Assembly: GCA_903813345.2 (NCBI GenBank)
Contig: CAIIXF020000008.1
Span: forward strand, 25,406,822 to 25,470,821
Origin: Owenia fusiformis
Taxonomy: Eukaryota > Annelida > Polychaeta > Sabellida > Oweniidae
Direction of reading: 5' to 3'
Length of the DNA stretch: 64,000 bases
The position numbers and the translations under genes were made by a program. The notes below the pieces were generated by a model. It was given only the letters and a program-made list of their open reading frames with translations. It made no database searches and was not told the origin of the DNA. How positions within the stretch are numbered: the stretch's first letter is position 1; each line of letters starts with the position of its first letter. Below, piece by piece: positions 36,560 through 50,087 of this stretch.

Positions 36560-39500
36560 TCAATGTAAAGCAAGAACTGTCCCAGCTATCATTACCAACG
36601 TTGAAAATACTGTTTTACCAGACGACGATGGTTTGGTTACTGGGTTTGTTACTGTATCAGTTACATTGGGGCCACCCGTGGTGGTTTCTATAAACTCTCT
36701 CCCACACCAAACCTCGTGGTCGTAGCGAGAATGCTCCAGTCCACAAATATAGTCATGGCGGCATTTTGCATCACATGGATTTCCCTGGTGATTGCCAGAA
36801 TTAGCCCAGTGGTTCATATAGTGCAGATTAAACAGTGTCTCATTAGTGCGCATTCTGAAAAAGAACATGGTACATGAACTGAGGAGTTGCCAATACATTG
36901 GTGCTATGCACAAGGTTTAGTTTTGCCAATTCTTTGTTTCAATTTACAACATACATATTATAATGAACCAATTTTTACAATTTCAAAATTTTAAATGTTC
37001 CGTTTAGAAATGCTTCACTGCATGGACGTTTTGTATAATTGGTGTGTTTCAGTTGAGCTAATATACATAATATATATAGTTCCCATCGTACGAAGTTGGG
37101 GGATATACAACAGAACTGCTTCGTACGTCCGTCCGGCCAATAACTCAAATACCGTTGGACCAATAACGATTATATTTCATATGTATATGCCCTATGAGAG
37201 TTCAAGTTCTGCTCGAAAGCCGATTTTCAAAAAGGCCACCTTTTTCAAAAATTTTCAAAATGGCCACCATTTTAGTGTCAATTTTACAGTATTAAGGTAC
37301 AGCATATAAAATTAATGCATTAAATTCGAAAAATTATTAAGGATATTGATTAAGTTGAAAATCTAAATATCTAAAAAACATGGTGGCCATCTTAAAAAAT
37401 GGCAACCGTTATACGCTATTTTACGATTTTGTTGAAATTTTATATGTATGCTTACCGAAAAATAGTGGCCCTTTTTATATGTTTATTTTACTATTTTTGT
37501 TGAAACTGAAAAATGTCAACCATGTCTGTTCGATGAATTTGCTACGCCTTGGCGTTGTTCTTATCTAGTTGGTTTTCACATAATCTTCAAATACTTATTA
37601 TCTTCCCATATTGTCAACCCATATTATTGATTTTCAGGCAGAGTAAACAGACCTCTTAATATGCTAATATAAATGTTACCTTTGAGCGAGGCTCATCCAG
37701 GAAGCAGGAGAGAGATCTTGCATCCCATAATATTCTTTGGCTTTGTATGCAAGCTCAATCTTTGGCTCCGAATTATTGGCTACAAGTGAATATCAAATAT
37801 ATTTCAAAATAATTCTTTTCATGGTGCTTCTGTGGAAATTAAAATTTGATGCACGTAGGCCTGCTGATTTGGTCTAGGCCTGAAACGCAGACCTTTCAAA
37901 TTAAGACCTATTGAATTGTTTTTACCTCTTGCAGCTTTGACGTCAAATCTGTACTGTTCAATTTCCTTCAGTTCGAACGTGGTGCCATCTAGGACAAATA
38001 TTCTTGCCGAGGGATTGATACGCCCGAATGTAGTCATTGATGGTGCAATGTTGTACACAGCCTTTGGTAAGTTGGTGCTGTAATCTCGCATCTAAAAGCG
38101 GGAATGAGACGGTGGTTCAGTTTATAATTCCAGTATCATAACTAGCAATGGATATGCTACATCATAAGAGAGTCCTTGAAATGTCACGGAATAATCCCAG
38201 TCTTGTTTCAAGATTAAGGATATATACTTCATTAACCACACAGCACAGTCTTGTATAAACCATACTAAAAACAATTTGTGAAATAAATCAACTTATATGT
38301 GAATTAATGTTCACGTTATCTTCATTTTCATGAAAATAGCCAAGTTGTCTGATTTAGATATAGTGACAGGATACTTAGACCCTGATGTTAGTATTACCAC
38401 GTGGAAATGATCTCTATGTGTATGGCCACACATCTGGAGAACCACGAGATCGCTATAGCTGACTATCAAATTGTTGTACCACTTGCCCCACGCTGATCCA
38501 GCGTCACTGCCACCTGGTGGATGATGCCCTACCATTATTACCTGAAAACGCCAAAATCTGAGATTACATCTTACTAATGATATCAAAACTTAAATGGAAA
38601 AAACTCACGTAGCGGCTCTTAGATGTTGTGATCTCTATATTGTGCTCCTTTGAAACATGTCGAAAACTGGCGAAGTTTGCTGGACACAAAGTATAGGCAA
38701 AAACTTGATGAAACGAAAAAAACAATAAAAATCAATGATTTATATTAAACTACAGTGAGCTAGAGAATTAAATAAGCTGTATGACGAATGAAATGTGCAT
38801 TGTGTTTCGAATACCTTCTCTGATCTAGTCCTGGCAAGTGCAAGGGAGTCTTCCACAAATTTCTTGGCATCATTCTCATAAGAGCTTCCCATGTTGAGAA
38901 CGTTATAGAAGTTCATGGTATATCTACAACAAAGGCGTTATGGCGTTTCTTTCTTCAAATGTTCACCACATCGATGGTACCATTAAATGAACATTAAAAA
39001 CGCAAAACACAATTCTGAATAGCAAAAATAATGATCAATTTTTGTTGTTTGATTTATAATAAGTTTCTGCTTCCATACCATGTAAACTAGTTATTGAATA
39101 ATAATCAGATGATAATGCAAAACTGTATGATGAATCTGCAGAAACATCCAAATCGATCACTGATTTCAAATGTTGTTTACCCATAGTTAGTATTGAAGGA
39201 TATAATTCTCAGGCCGGCTTTCACCAAGACTGTATAGTAACCGTTCTTCTTTATATTGTTCACCTGTGTGCTACTTAGATTCACCACCTGTGGCCACCAC
39301 TGTGAGATCTTCTCCAGGGTCTCCTGCAGGAACATCAAATTAGATATTGTTCTCTTTCATTCATTTATTCAGTGATTGTACAAAAGATGGAGTTTCTACT
39401 ATCAGATTTGTAGACCAAAGTAAATGTCATTTCCCTTTTACAATGACCAATTCGTGTCCTAGCTTAACAGGATCAATGGCCAAAAGATTGCCACATTTTA

Positions 39501-42500
39501 GATCAAATGGATCAATGATGATTTTAACCATCTTACCTGAACTTCAGGCCTTGGTAGATAATACATGTTGGTTGGGAACAGTTCTGAAAAGTACACTGAT
39601 GTCGATTTAACCACGTTCTTGCATATTCATATCTCTTTGTACTTGATGTACTTGCTATAATTGTTGTTTTAGGCGTTCTTACTCAAGTTCAAAGTGCAAT
39701 ATCTATTGATCGTATAACGCAATAACAAAATGTGATTGGGATGAAGGAGTAATTAAAACTCAACTAGAGTCAGTCAACGATTTATAATCCTATTTATTGT
39801 CATGTTTATTTGTTGACGTACCATGATTCCCTAAGTTTGGATAGACTGTTCTATTCGGAAGCAATTTAGAGAAAGAGTCCATCACTTCTTTAGACATTCC
39901 CAGCTGGTGTTCGAACGTCTCTTCCCACATGGCATGTGGTGGGTGGTCGCCTTTAGTAAAGTTAAATACAATTCAATTCATGAAACCTGCATTTATACTT
40001 CTGGGATCTTCATGGATCACCATTAGAAATGACCCTCCCACCAACGTTTGAGTTGCTTGACACACAAACCATTTTTGATGCTAAACTTCTTTTCATTTCG
40101 AAAGTCTGATAAATTCACGGGTATTCTGGATAAGAACAACGGTATAAAATATATCTTGAAGGCAGAATCGACTCTGAATTGATGCAATTTACGTGTACCT
40201 GTGTAAACAACAGCATCCAGACTTGGGGTGAGGCTATTGATCTGCCGAAGGTAATATTCAAATGTGCGTTTAGGAGTGTTACAGTTGTAATCTCCCCATG
40301 CACCGGCACTGCCCTGAAATTCAAACAAGATCACTGGAAGATATGCGAGAGAAGATACCCTTTGCATTCGTTCGACTGCACTTCTAAAAGAGAGTTTTAT
40401 CGTAGTTTATAACTAGACTCTGCGCGCAGGGTAGAGAGAAGACATGAATTGGACAATCTTAAAAGACTGTACCTGTAATAAATCCTAAGCTCAAATGCCG
40501 ATATCATTATGCCATCATGATAAACCATGACATTTCATTTCTTCTCGGCCTTGAGATGTTTCAGGTGAAACAGGAAGATGCTATGAGTATCAGAATGTGA
40601 TTATGCCCCATCTGCTGCATTGACTCTCATTGACTCCCATAAGGAGCCACACAATTTTAAATGTAAATGGTTCCATTACACCCGGGCCATTGCAGTGACA
40701 TTTTGCAGTATATTTTATGTTAAAGACAACCTATTTGTATGTTAAAGCACTTATATAAGTATTATGAAAAGGTAAGGTGAAAAAAGGTGTATGTAAGTGA
40801 GAACTCTGTATGTATTTGAGAAGAATAACTTACCGACCCATTGACGGCCCAATTCCTGTGATTAGCGCAGCAGACAACAAGACCACAGTCAGTTTGAGAT
40901 CCCTGTAATAACATAACGTCCCCTTATTTCCACATTGTCATAATTGCATTTCTGCTGATATTGAGAAATCAGAGGTTGAAGATTCGGGGCTTCATAACTT
41001 AACTTCTGAATAATAATTTTTAGAAACTTCTTTTTTCGTTTGGGTAATCATGTGTATATGTTAAGCTTGCAGAGCAAAAATCACTGATGAACAATTAATA
41101 AAACGCATCTTTTTCATGGTTTCTTGTTTTTGAAATAACAAAATAACCCTGAAAACTGAATTTTTATTCACTTCCATTTAGTTATTCTCCGTATACCATT
41201 AGTCTGCCCATCTAATTATACAGAATATTACTCATGTTCCATTTTGACTGGTAAAGGTATAACAGGTCAGTAATTGATTAAGTTCACTGAATGAACTTTT
41301 ATTTTATTTACAAATAATTTGCAAATCTGCTTTCTTTTGTTTGTACTACATGTATAGTGTTATGATTTATGATCTCCTTTGTTAATTACCTACAAAGTAT
41401 ACTAGTAAGTGATTGTCCCATTATTTCCACATTGTTATAACTATTAGTCACATGATCATAACTATAAGTCACATGATCAAAATTATGTAATCTGATTGGC
41501 TCTGCTGCGGATATGACAAGGTGGGCCTAAATTTTTTTTCCTCATTTTGCCCTTATAACAATGTGGCACTGGATATCTGCAAAAGGAGATGAGATCCATT
41601 GAAATGGACCTCAGAAATGAATTCCTCGTGAAAATTGAGAAAGATAGCATACTTTTCTCAAAACCTGCAAAAAGTGAGTTATAACAATGTGGAAATAATG
41701 GGACGATAAACAGATATATACTTCGATTCTATTACTAGCTTTGAATTATGAAGGATATTTTAGATATATAAATGAAGCAGTACCTCTTCGTATTTAGCAT
41801 CAAAATGAATGTCGGCTAGTTGTACAAGTCGAAAATCAGCAGCTTGTGCCTTTCCCCTGCGTTTGTATTTTCGAGGTCTGTCTATGTAGTCCTTGGGGTA
41901 ACTATCTTCTAGGACGCTATCTCTTGGCTTGTAGTCTGATGGGCGTGGGGGTTCGCAGAAATTGAGATCAAGGCACATTTGTTTTGATTCTTTTGACGTG
42001 TTTCTGATGATGTACAGAAGCTACAATAATGGCGTTATTGAATAATATGTGGTTGGGGACTTGACCCCAGTTATAATAAATGAATGAGGGGTTTCTCGGG
42101 ACGTTTTATTCCACTGGTAGCCTGTTGAACCTAAGCGTTATCGTGCGTTTGGAATGGTACAGGTTGTGCATTATTTTGTTCATAAATTTTGTATATAAAT
42201 TGTATTCTAGCCTATAGTTTGACAACAATAATGTAATTATATGGACTTTCATTAAGACCAGCCCAGCCCAAATTATCCAGATTTTAGTTAAAAGTTGTCT
42301 ATTATTGTTGTGACCTTCATTGATTATTACTCACGTGCTTAGCATAGTTTTCCATCATTCCCGGACACATGACATCTCCTCTCCAATCAACCTCTTTCAG
42401 AGCAATCTCGCATATTTCTTCAGTTATTTCCTTTAAACCACCTTCATACCAAGATTCGTCTACTGTCATGGCATCGTCGTCCAAAAATGTCAATGCGTCT

Positions 42501-42953
42501 AAAACCAACTGAAATCGAGGTTTTTAAATTAGTTATTGAACATTAGTGTATTATATGTGGTACATATTTCAAGAAATATTTTACAGTATAAATAAATCAA
42601 AAGCAGTACATGTGATTCCAATGAGCTATGAATGAAATTATTAAATGAAGTAATTCTTGTCATTAAAAGTCCATTCTGTTATTAACTTCCAACATTTCGA
42701 AACATGCATTTATCAAAGGGCATCATACCTCACACCCCACGCAAGCGGGGTCATCATCATTTCTTCCTATTTCTATATCATTAACATTGATACTCTTTAT
42801 GTCGATGCCCTGTTCATGGCTCATTTGCCACGCCTTTGTTGCCCTAGCAAACTTCAAAACCTGCGTCTTCTCCCATCCTGCCCCCTGTGACCCCGCATGG
42901 ACGGCGACTCCAAAAAACGCACATGACAGGAGCAGAATGCCCAGTAACCCCAT
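36560..42953 (-). CDS. SMPD1: Acid sphingomyelinase-like phosphodiesterase, copy A
   Basis: Complete 650-residue model in 13 exons: 42953-42729, 42508-42335, 42020-41784, 40902-40834, 40313-40199, 39950-39822, 39583-39537, 39323-39181, 38923-38815, 38541-38398, 38091-37926, 37779-37680, 36854-36560; all phases join. The start was chosen at the ATG opening a signal peptide (MGLLGILLLSCAFFGVAVHA); the frame stays open upstream but has no ATG. A saposin-B domain (about 68-155, starting ACVGCE) precedes the calcineurin-like phosphoesterase with metal ligands in DIHFD (Asp203/His205), TGDHPPH (Asp275), GNHE (Asn315), GHHPPG (His422) and GHTH (His456/His458). Family role: Zn-dependent hydrolysis of sphingomyelin to ceramide in lysosomes or outside the cell. 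The Cys-rich C-terminal part is followed by a Thr-rich stretch and a hydrophobic end (TVFSTLVMIAGTVLALH), which suggests a GPI anchor. The saposin domain argues against SMPDL3A/B. Confidence 0.92.
37080..37565. repeat. Short copy of the 24835 dispersed element
   Basis: It has the same CGTCCGTCCGGCCAATAAC-type left end, GTTCTGCTCGAAAGCCGATT, and the same GTCTGTTCGATG and CCTTGGCGTTGTTCT right end. It has lost most of the internal 135-bp units. It lies in the last intron of sphingomyelinase copy A. Confidence 0.8.
41415..41704. mobile_element. 290-bp MITE with perfect 28-bp TIRs
   Basis: The ends GTCCCATTATTTCCACATTG (continuing TTATAACT) and AGTTATAAC followed by AATGTGGAAATAATGGGAC are exact reverse complements. 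It also contains two tandem ATAACTAT(T)AGTCACATGATC units. A related single end (TCCCCTTATTTCCACATTG) lies near 40919. Located in intron 3 of sphingomyelinase copy A. No clear target duplication. Confidence 0.85.
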
Positions 42954-43971
42954 GCTGAGATATTCCAGTATTTTCACTTGATTAGCTATTTGGCGTGCTC
43001 TTTCTATTGAATCGTCAGATCTGACGTTATCTAGTAACGTTGTGTCTTGTGAGTCCAAAGATACATTACAGACTCTTCAGACCATGATTAAACACTTCAA
43101 ATTGATTTATATATGAATCATTTCTCAATTTTTCAATTTTTAATTGTTAATTAATTATGTTTTCAAAAAGAAGGTCGACTGGAATGTACAATCTCTCAAA
43201 AACATTAACACTAGACTCGCAAACTGACAGCATGCGCAAACCTGTCAAAAAATCATCCATTCCGGGTCACCTAAGTAGTTCTTTATTGAACTGCACTTAA
43301 CTCGGTTTATCGATAAAAGCTATCGTGCATTCAAACTTGAAAAATGTAAAAGATTTACATTTTTAATTTTCAATTTATTATTGAATACTGAACATTGGTA
43401 TCACACTTTTTTAATTTCCGAATTCCACAAACAATGAGAAAAGACTCTTTACATACCATGAAGATAATTTAAGTATCTAAATTATGTACATTCTTGCCCA
43501 GTACAACGACCGATATTTATTCATTTGAAGATAAAAAAGTTCAATACTATCAGGACATATCATGAGATATTTGTTATAAATTACTGATAAACATTAGTAT
43601 ACAAAAATACCTCACATTTTGAGTTTTGAATCTTATGTTTTTATTTATTTATTTCTCATATCTCCCCTTAAAGGGTATGTATAGATTATACCATGGACGA
43701 TATATACACATCCCTCAAGATCCGGCTTCACTGCTATAAATACAGCAGCTATGGAATGAAGTGAAACACCCTTGGACCAAGGATGGTATATACACAGAGT
43801 ATTAATATTGTAAATCTAAACAAACGTTAAAGTAACATAACAGTAGTTATTGAATCTTTTGCTCAGCCTCGATCAGAAATGTAATCATTCTTTGTTCACA
43901 GAACATTTTGTTTTCTTCATTGGCTTACAGGAATTTGTACAACAGCTGTATAAGTAATTTGCTATAGGTTA
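42954..43971. other. Intergenic region between sphingomyelinase copies
   Basis: About 1 kb between the copy A start codon and the copy B stop codon, expected to hold the copy A promoter and copy B 3' UTR. No clear motif seen. Confidence 0.5.
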
Positions 43972-46900
43972 TCATAATCTGAATGAAATCGTAGATATGA
44001 CACAAATACAGAATAAAATCAACGAGCTGAAACGTCGACCGCCTCTAGACGTCGGCGTAGACGTCGCCATTGCAACTGTGTTCGTTGGTGTCGTCGCTAA
44101 TGTTGTAGTTGTTGGTGGCACCGTCGTTGTAGAAGATATTGCTGTAGTTTGGTTATTGTAGTCCATCTTGCACCAGAAGGCATGGTCACCCCTGGCGTGT
44201 CTCAGGTTGCACACATATTCGTGTTTGCATACGTCATCGCATTCTCCTGCCCTACCAGATCTCGCCCAGTGGTTCTCGTAGTGCATCCGAAATAACGTTT
44301 CATTCATTAACATTCTGCAAAATTGAAATCACTGATTAGGAACTATTAATCTAACTGCTGTCATTAGTGGTTCGCAATAGTGGTTCATAGGAGGAAAACC
44401 AAACTCTTTGTTTTTATCGGTTGTTGTTTTGCCCTGAAGTTAATGGTGAACCGATATATTAACTACAAGGGGAATGACACTCTTTCCGAACGATTATCTC
44501 AGTATAAGGTGTCTCTTGCCTATACGACGTAAGACGATCAGCCATGAGTTGTTTCTGTCCAATCCAATCAAACATATATTATTTTAAATTATTGTATTTG
44601 TCTGAGTTAGCCATTTGGTGACGTGGGCCTAAATGGTATCAAGATTCAAAGTATGAAATCGTGCATTTTAATATGAGGAAACTTAGTGTGAAGAACAGCG
44701 TTGAATAAAACATTATGTGGTAATTCAGACCACCTTTCTGTTAGATCCATCCAGGATGACGGTGAGAGGTCGGGCATACCATAGTATTCTGTAGCTTTGT
44801 ACGTCAGTTCGATATGGGGTTCCTTGTTGCCAGCTGAAGTATTTAAACCACATTACGTGCAACAAATGAATTATCATGAACGTGAAATTCTTAAAAATGG
44901 TGGCCTCTTTTTGGTGGGAGTGGATCATGATCAAATCAGCGTTGGAGAAATAAAATTCAAATCAGTTCTACTAAATTTTCTAGGTCATCAACATTGAAGA
45001 ATAAGGTTTAATACGTTGGGTTCTACTTGCAACTTATATGTTACACACCTTGTGCCTTTCTAATGTCAAATCTGTATTGTTCGATATCTTTCAGGGCGAG
45101 AGTGGTGCCATCTAATATATACACTCGGGCAGACGGATTGACTTCACCATTTGTTGTCATGGAGGAGGCAATGCTATATACACCCATGGGGGCTCCCGTG
45201 TTGTAATCCCGTATCTATATAAATAAGGTGCACGTAAGAATTATTTTACTTACTTATCTTTGCAGTTGCGATCTCGAACGACCTATTATAGTATAGCCTA
45301 CTAAACATGTGCCTAGAGTTCATTCGAACAATAATTATTGTCTTGTTTTGTTATTAGTATTGTAATAGCTGCCATTTTCCAAAAAAATAACAATTTAGAG
45401 TTTAAACCATTGTCTTCTTCTGAGAGATTGACCAGAGAAGTAAAAAGTCACTAGCGGCTACTGGAGGAATAGTAGATCAATGTTACCTATCGTAAAATGA
45501 TACTGGTACACTAGCGGATCTACAAGTTTGGGGCCCAATTTTTTTCTTCGTCTACCCGGGGGGAGTGTATTTTTATTATCCTATTAAATGTATCTCACCA
45601 ATTGAAAATGATCGTTGTGAGTATGGCCACCCATCTGTAGGACAACCGCATCAGCATAACGTACCATAAGGTCATTGTACCACTTTGACCATGTCGGTTC
45701 TACACTTCCCGGTGGATGGTGACCGACCATAATAACCTGTTAAAATGAACAACGACAATCAACGCCGGTAGATAGATCGAGAACAAGTGAATGAATACAA
45801 TATTTGTGGTTTATAGAGGGTACGTGTGTATTTTGCACGTCAGAACTCATCATTAGGGAAGCATCATTTCTTTGATGTTTGGTTACCTTCTCATTGGCCA
45901 CAGTTGCGGCTTCTAAACTGTTTTCCACAAACATCTTGGAATCGTTATATGCGGCAGAGTTGAAGTTAAGGACATTATAGAAGTTCATGCCATAGCTGAA
46001 GTCAAAGAAAATAAAACTGAACATTTTTTCTCCTTTAAAAACACTAGTCTTGAAAATGATGGATACACTAATAAAGAAACCATTAACAAGCAAAATGTCA
46101 CCACCTACCATTTGCTACAGACGCCGAACACCAATCGTCGAGCGACGTCCACAAAAAGTTGTAGACTATAGCAATATGTCACCACTCCTGGTGGTGATAT
46201 GACAAATAGTTCTCAATGAAATGAGAATTCATATGGATTAGTCGAAGTAATTCTGGCATATAAATGGTACGCACAGATGACATTTTTCCTGAACAAATAC
46301 TGCTGTTTCTAGTTTATATGAATTTGTTGATTTGTCAACCTACCCATAGTTAGTATTGAATGAGATAACCCGAAGACCCGGGGCCACTATTGTCGTGTAG
46401 TGGCCATTGTTCTTTATATTGTTCTTCTGCGTCTGGTCCAGATCAGACACCTCAGACCACCATGAAGACAAGCTCTCCAGCAATTGCTGTAAATGTATAT
46501 GTCTACTTGGTATCATCATGAGAAAACATGGCCTTCTATTAGCTTCTTTTCAGTTGAAGGCAGAAAGGTGTGATGGATATCAGAATGACTTTGGATAAAT
46601 TGATCTATGAAACTGAGACACATCAGGTCTGTTTCCGTATGGACACGTATTAAAAGGGTTGGTTAACAGTTAAAGAACAACACCAACCATTGTCTAGAAT
46701 TCAGATTTTGTCAAATATTTAAAAACAAATATCCAATCATTACCTGGACTTCTGGTCTTTCTAAGTAATACTGATTTGTGGGGAAAAATTCTGGAATGGA
46801 AAAGTATATATTTTATTGTACGCTCTATTTTCCCTAGTACGTCCACCTGAAAACAGTACGTCCACCTGAAAAATCAATGATTATGTACGTATTAGACTAA

Positions 46901-49900
46901 GAAACATTTTAGGTCATAAACAACGCGAAGGTGCAATATCATATTTAAAGTGACATAAATCTCTTTTGCACATTAAGTCCTAGACAAAATTCACAAGTGC
47001 GATGTTCCAGAGTAGAATTCATAGCTGGTCTTTGATGTAATGAAATAGTAGATTACCGTGATTTCCAAGGTTGAAGTAGACAGTAGCGTTTGGAAGATGG
47101 GTTTTAAAGGAATCTACTACTTCTCTTGACATCCCTGTCTGTAACTCCAGCGTCTCTTCCCAGATTGCGTGAGGAGGGTGATCACCTGATAAAAACATGT
47201 AAAGGGAAGATAAATATATATTGGTAGGTTCTCCATCTTGCTATAAGATTTAGCTTAGTCATTGACATTTTCATTATTAAGTTAACTGCCTAAGAGGACA
47301 ACATACTCTTTGGAGGGAAGTGTTAAAAAGGTCAGAAAATATGTGTTATCAAAGACATTACTGACTATCTAAATCAACTACCATTTTCAAAGTGGTTCTT
47401 GATTTAATATTTTGGGAACGTGCTGCGCCTAATGGGGGCCTAATCCAAGGATTAATGGATCGTCCGATTAATACTTTTTGGTACTCACATTTAGGAATAT
47501 GTTAAAACAATTTACCTGTATATATAACGGCATCGTATGAGTTTGAAACGTTATTGATGTTCTGTAAATAATATTCGAATGTCCTCTTCGGTGTATTACA
47601 GCTATAGTCGCCCCATTTTCCAGCATTTCCCTGAAATACAAAAGCTCAAGCTCAGTTTATAAAGAGGTGAAAATGGTGAAAATGCGACATTCCGTTCCGT
47701 TTCCTTTAGGTTGTGTAGCTTTGCATTTACGTTGTTATAAGTATTACCCACAGCAAGATAAAGCAAGAAATACGTCACAGAGTGATTCCCAATCTCAACT
47801 TTTAGTAACGTTGAGCTTATTTCATTTTTGATACGTACGGCAGACAGAAAATACAAACTTACCGAGCCACCGACGTAATTTCTGTCATTTGCACAACACA
47901 TAATCAAGCCACAGTCTGTTTGTGATCCCTGCAATAAATGAAACAGTTTTTGTGATCAACAATATTTGTTTGTGTGGCCCATCACTTTCAGCACCAATCT
48001 GTCAACTAGTCAGTTACGCGAGAAAATGAACAAACTGCGTATTTACGCCAAACGTGCATTCCTACTTTCCCGAAGTTTAAATTTGTTTGAGAGTATTCTG
48101 TTGAATGTTTTAAAATGAAAAGAATACCTCCTCATATTTATTGTCATAGTGTATATCGGCAATTTGAACGATTCTTATGTCATCAACCTTTGTCGCTCTT
48201 CTCGTTCGCTCTCTTTGAGGACCCATTCTTCTTGTCGGGTTGCTTTCCATTGGTAGTTTAACAGGCATCGGTGAGTTGGGGATATAGTCGGCTGGTTTTG
48301 GGGGCAAACAGAATTCTAGGATGTGACACATTTCAGTTCTTGGCCTGGACGAGTTGCGTAGAATAAACATCAACTACATAAACATTACAGATATTAGAAA
48401 TTAACATGTAAAAGGGGGCGTTGGGGAACCGCTCGAATAGAACATCTGATATGTGGCTTATAGCTTAAGTGTCTGATGATATTCGCTTTTAAAATATAGT
48501 TATAAGCAGCTAATAAGTCTTTAATTGTATGAAATCAAATTTAATCATCGATAACATTGCAATTGTTCACATAATTATAAACAAATAGATAAACAATTTA
48601 AATTGATTTGCCGAACCAAATGTTTATAGCTTAGCAGCTAAGATACAATTTACAAAACGTCAACTTGTGGTCCATATTTCATAAAATATCTGGAATATTA
48701 TGTCAATGATTGTGGCTAAAAGCCATATATATAATCTGGTTACAATATTGCTTTATACCTGCTTAGTTCATGAAATTAAAAAATGAAAGTCAAATTTATG
48801 ATTGTGCATCATCAAATAAATCATCGATAACATTGAATTGCACAATTAAAAATATGATAGATAAAAAATATCTAGGGTATAATTGTGAGAACTGGTGAGA
48901 CCCATGGGGTCATTCTGGTACACACATGTCCATTATCTTTAAGCACTGTTTGAAAAGAAACAGTACTGGTGGTGATTGTTGTCTCTTCCATTCCGATAAC
49001 TATCCCTGGTTGAGTTCAAAACAAATTCAAAACTGTTCAGGCCTACATTACCAGATGTAAAAGGGTAGGAGCTCCTACTCTTCACATTGATTTATACGGT
49101 GACCTCTATCCCTTATTATCTTATACACAATCGGGGCCAGTAAGAGCCGTTAAGAAAGGGACCATTATCCCTGGTGGACCATAATTTCTTTCACACCGGA
49201 AAAGTAACTCACTAACAAATTCTTTTGAATTATATAACCAACCCAATGTATCTCTATCGGGAAATATAAAATAACAAGAAAATATTTAGTGAATGTGGGT
49301 GAAACGGATTGCGGGAAATGTGTATGATGATCTGATGTATATCAAGTACTTACATGTGTACCAAAGTTGTCCAACAATCCTGGACACATGACAGAACCCC
49401 TCAGCGATGACATGTCCAAAACTAACTCGCATAGTAGTTCAACAGTACCTTTCACCTCTACCCAGGAGTCGTTCAATGTGAGACCCTTGTCATCGATCTC
49501 ATCTATGAGTTCCAACACGATCTACATGGTAGTAGCCAGAAAAGTTATGTAAGAGACTGGAATAGTGATACTAAATCTAGGATGAAGAAAATTGTTTGCA
49601 AATGTTAAAGATTGCTCAACTAATCTTATTGCGTTGTACTTGCTATATATTGTATTGTGTGTTTCTAGAATGTACCTGACAAGCGTCGCAGCCAGGATCT
49701 TCAAGCTGCGTGTCATTGTCTGTCTGTCGTATAACATTTCTATTAATTTGTTTCTTCAAGCTAATCGCATCTTTTCCTTGTCCTAAATCCAATCCCTTTA
49801 TAACTTTGGCGACATTCACCAACAGACTCTTTTCCCATTCATTTGTGCCATGATCTCGGGACTCTGTCGAAACTGAAACCAATGTGAAGTAAACACATAA

Positions 49901-49933
49901 GATAGAGAAAGTTATATACCCTTTTGAAATCAT
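43972..49933 (-). CDS. SMPD1: Acid sphingomyelinase-like phosphodiesterase, copy B
   Basis: Complete 675-residue model in 13 exons: 49933-49676, 49521-49354, 48373-48128, 47928-47863, 47630-47516, 47185-47057, 46790-46744, 46486-46344, 45995-45887, 45736-45599, 45214-45049, 44833-44734, 44314-43972. Intron positions and phases match copy A throughout, so the pair arose by tandem duplication. Signal peptide at the first ATG (MISKGYITFSILCVYFTLVS); saposin-B domain starting GCDACQ; metal ligands in DIHYD (Asp215/His217), TGDHPPH (Asp286), GNHE (Asn326), GHHPPG (His433) and GHTH (His465/His467). The C terminus has a Cys-rich subdomain, then a longer Ser/Thr-rich, mucin-like stretch (NNQTTAISSTTTVPPTTTT and on), then a hydrophobic end (FSSLILFCICVISTISFRL), again consistent with a GPI signal. 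It should cleave sphingomyelin like copy A. Substrate and location are inferred from the family. Confidence 0.92.
46095..46212. repeat. Short GTCACCACC-ended repeat
   Basis: Begins AAAATGTCACCACCTACC and ends CACTCCTGGTGGTGATATGAC, so the ends pair. Related to the larger element at 14654. It lies in an intron of sphingomyelinase copy B. Confidence 0.6.
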
Positions 49934-50087
49934 TTTACCCACTTCTTCAAGATTCGAAAATGACCATAGTATTCCGAGATTAACGATAGAGGTGTGACTA
50001 AAATGCAGGTAGTGTCATTGAGATGTTATATGATAGTCAGATGGGTTATGGGGTTATGGGTCATATATGGGGGCAATGTACGACTGT

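Noticed and set aside
37066-37309. Plus-strand frame containing [16 protein letters not shown]
   Set aside because: It is a translation of the dispersed element seen also at 24835 and not a conserved protein.
42954-43058. N-terminal extension of sphingomyelinase copy A upstream of the signal-peptide ATG
   Set aside because: The frame is open but begins at TTG, has no ATG before a stop codon and no acceptor site, whereas the chosen ATG starts a standard signal peptide.
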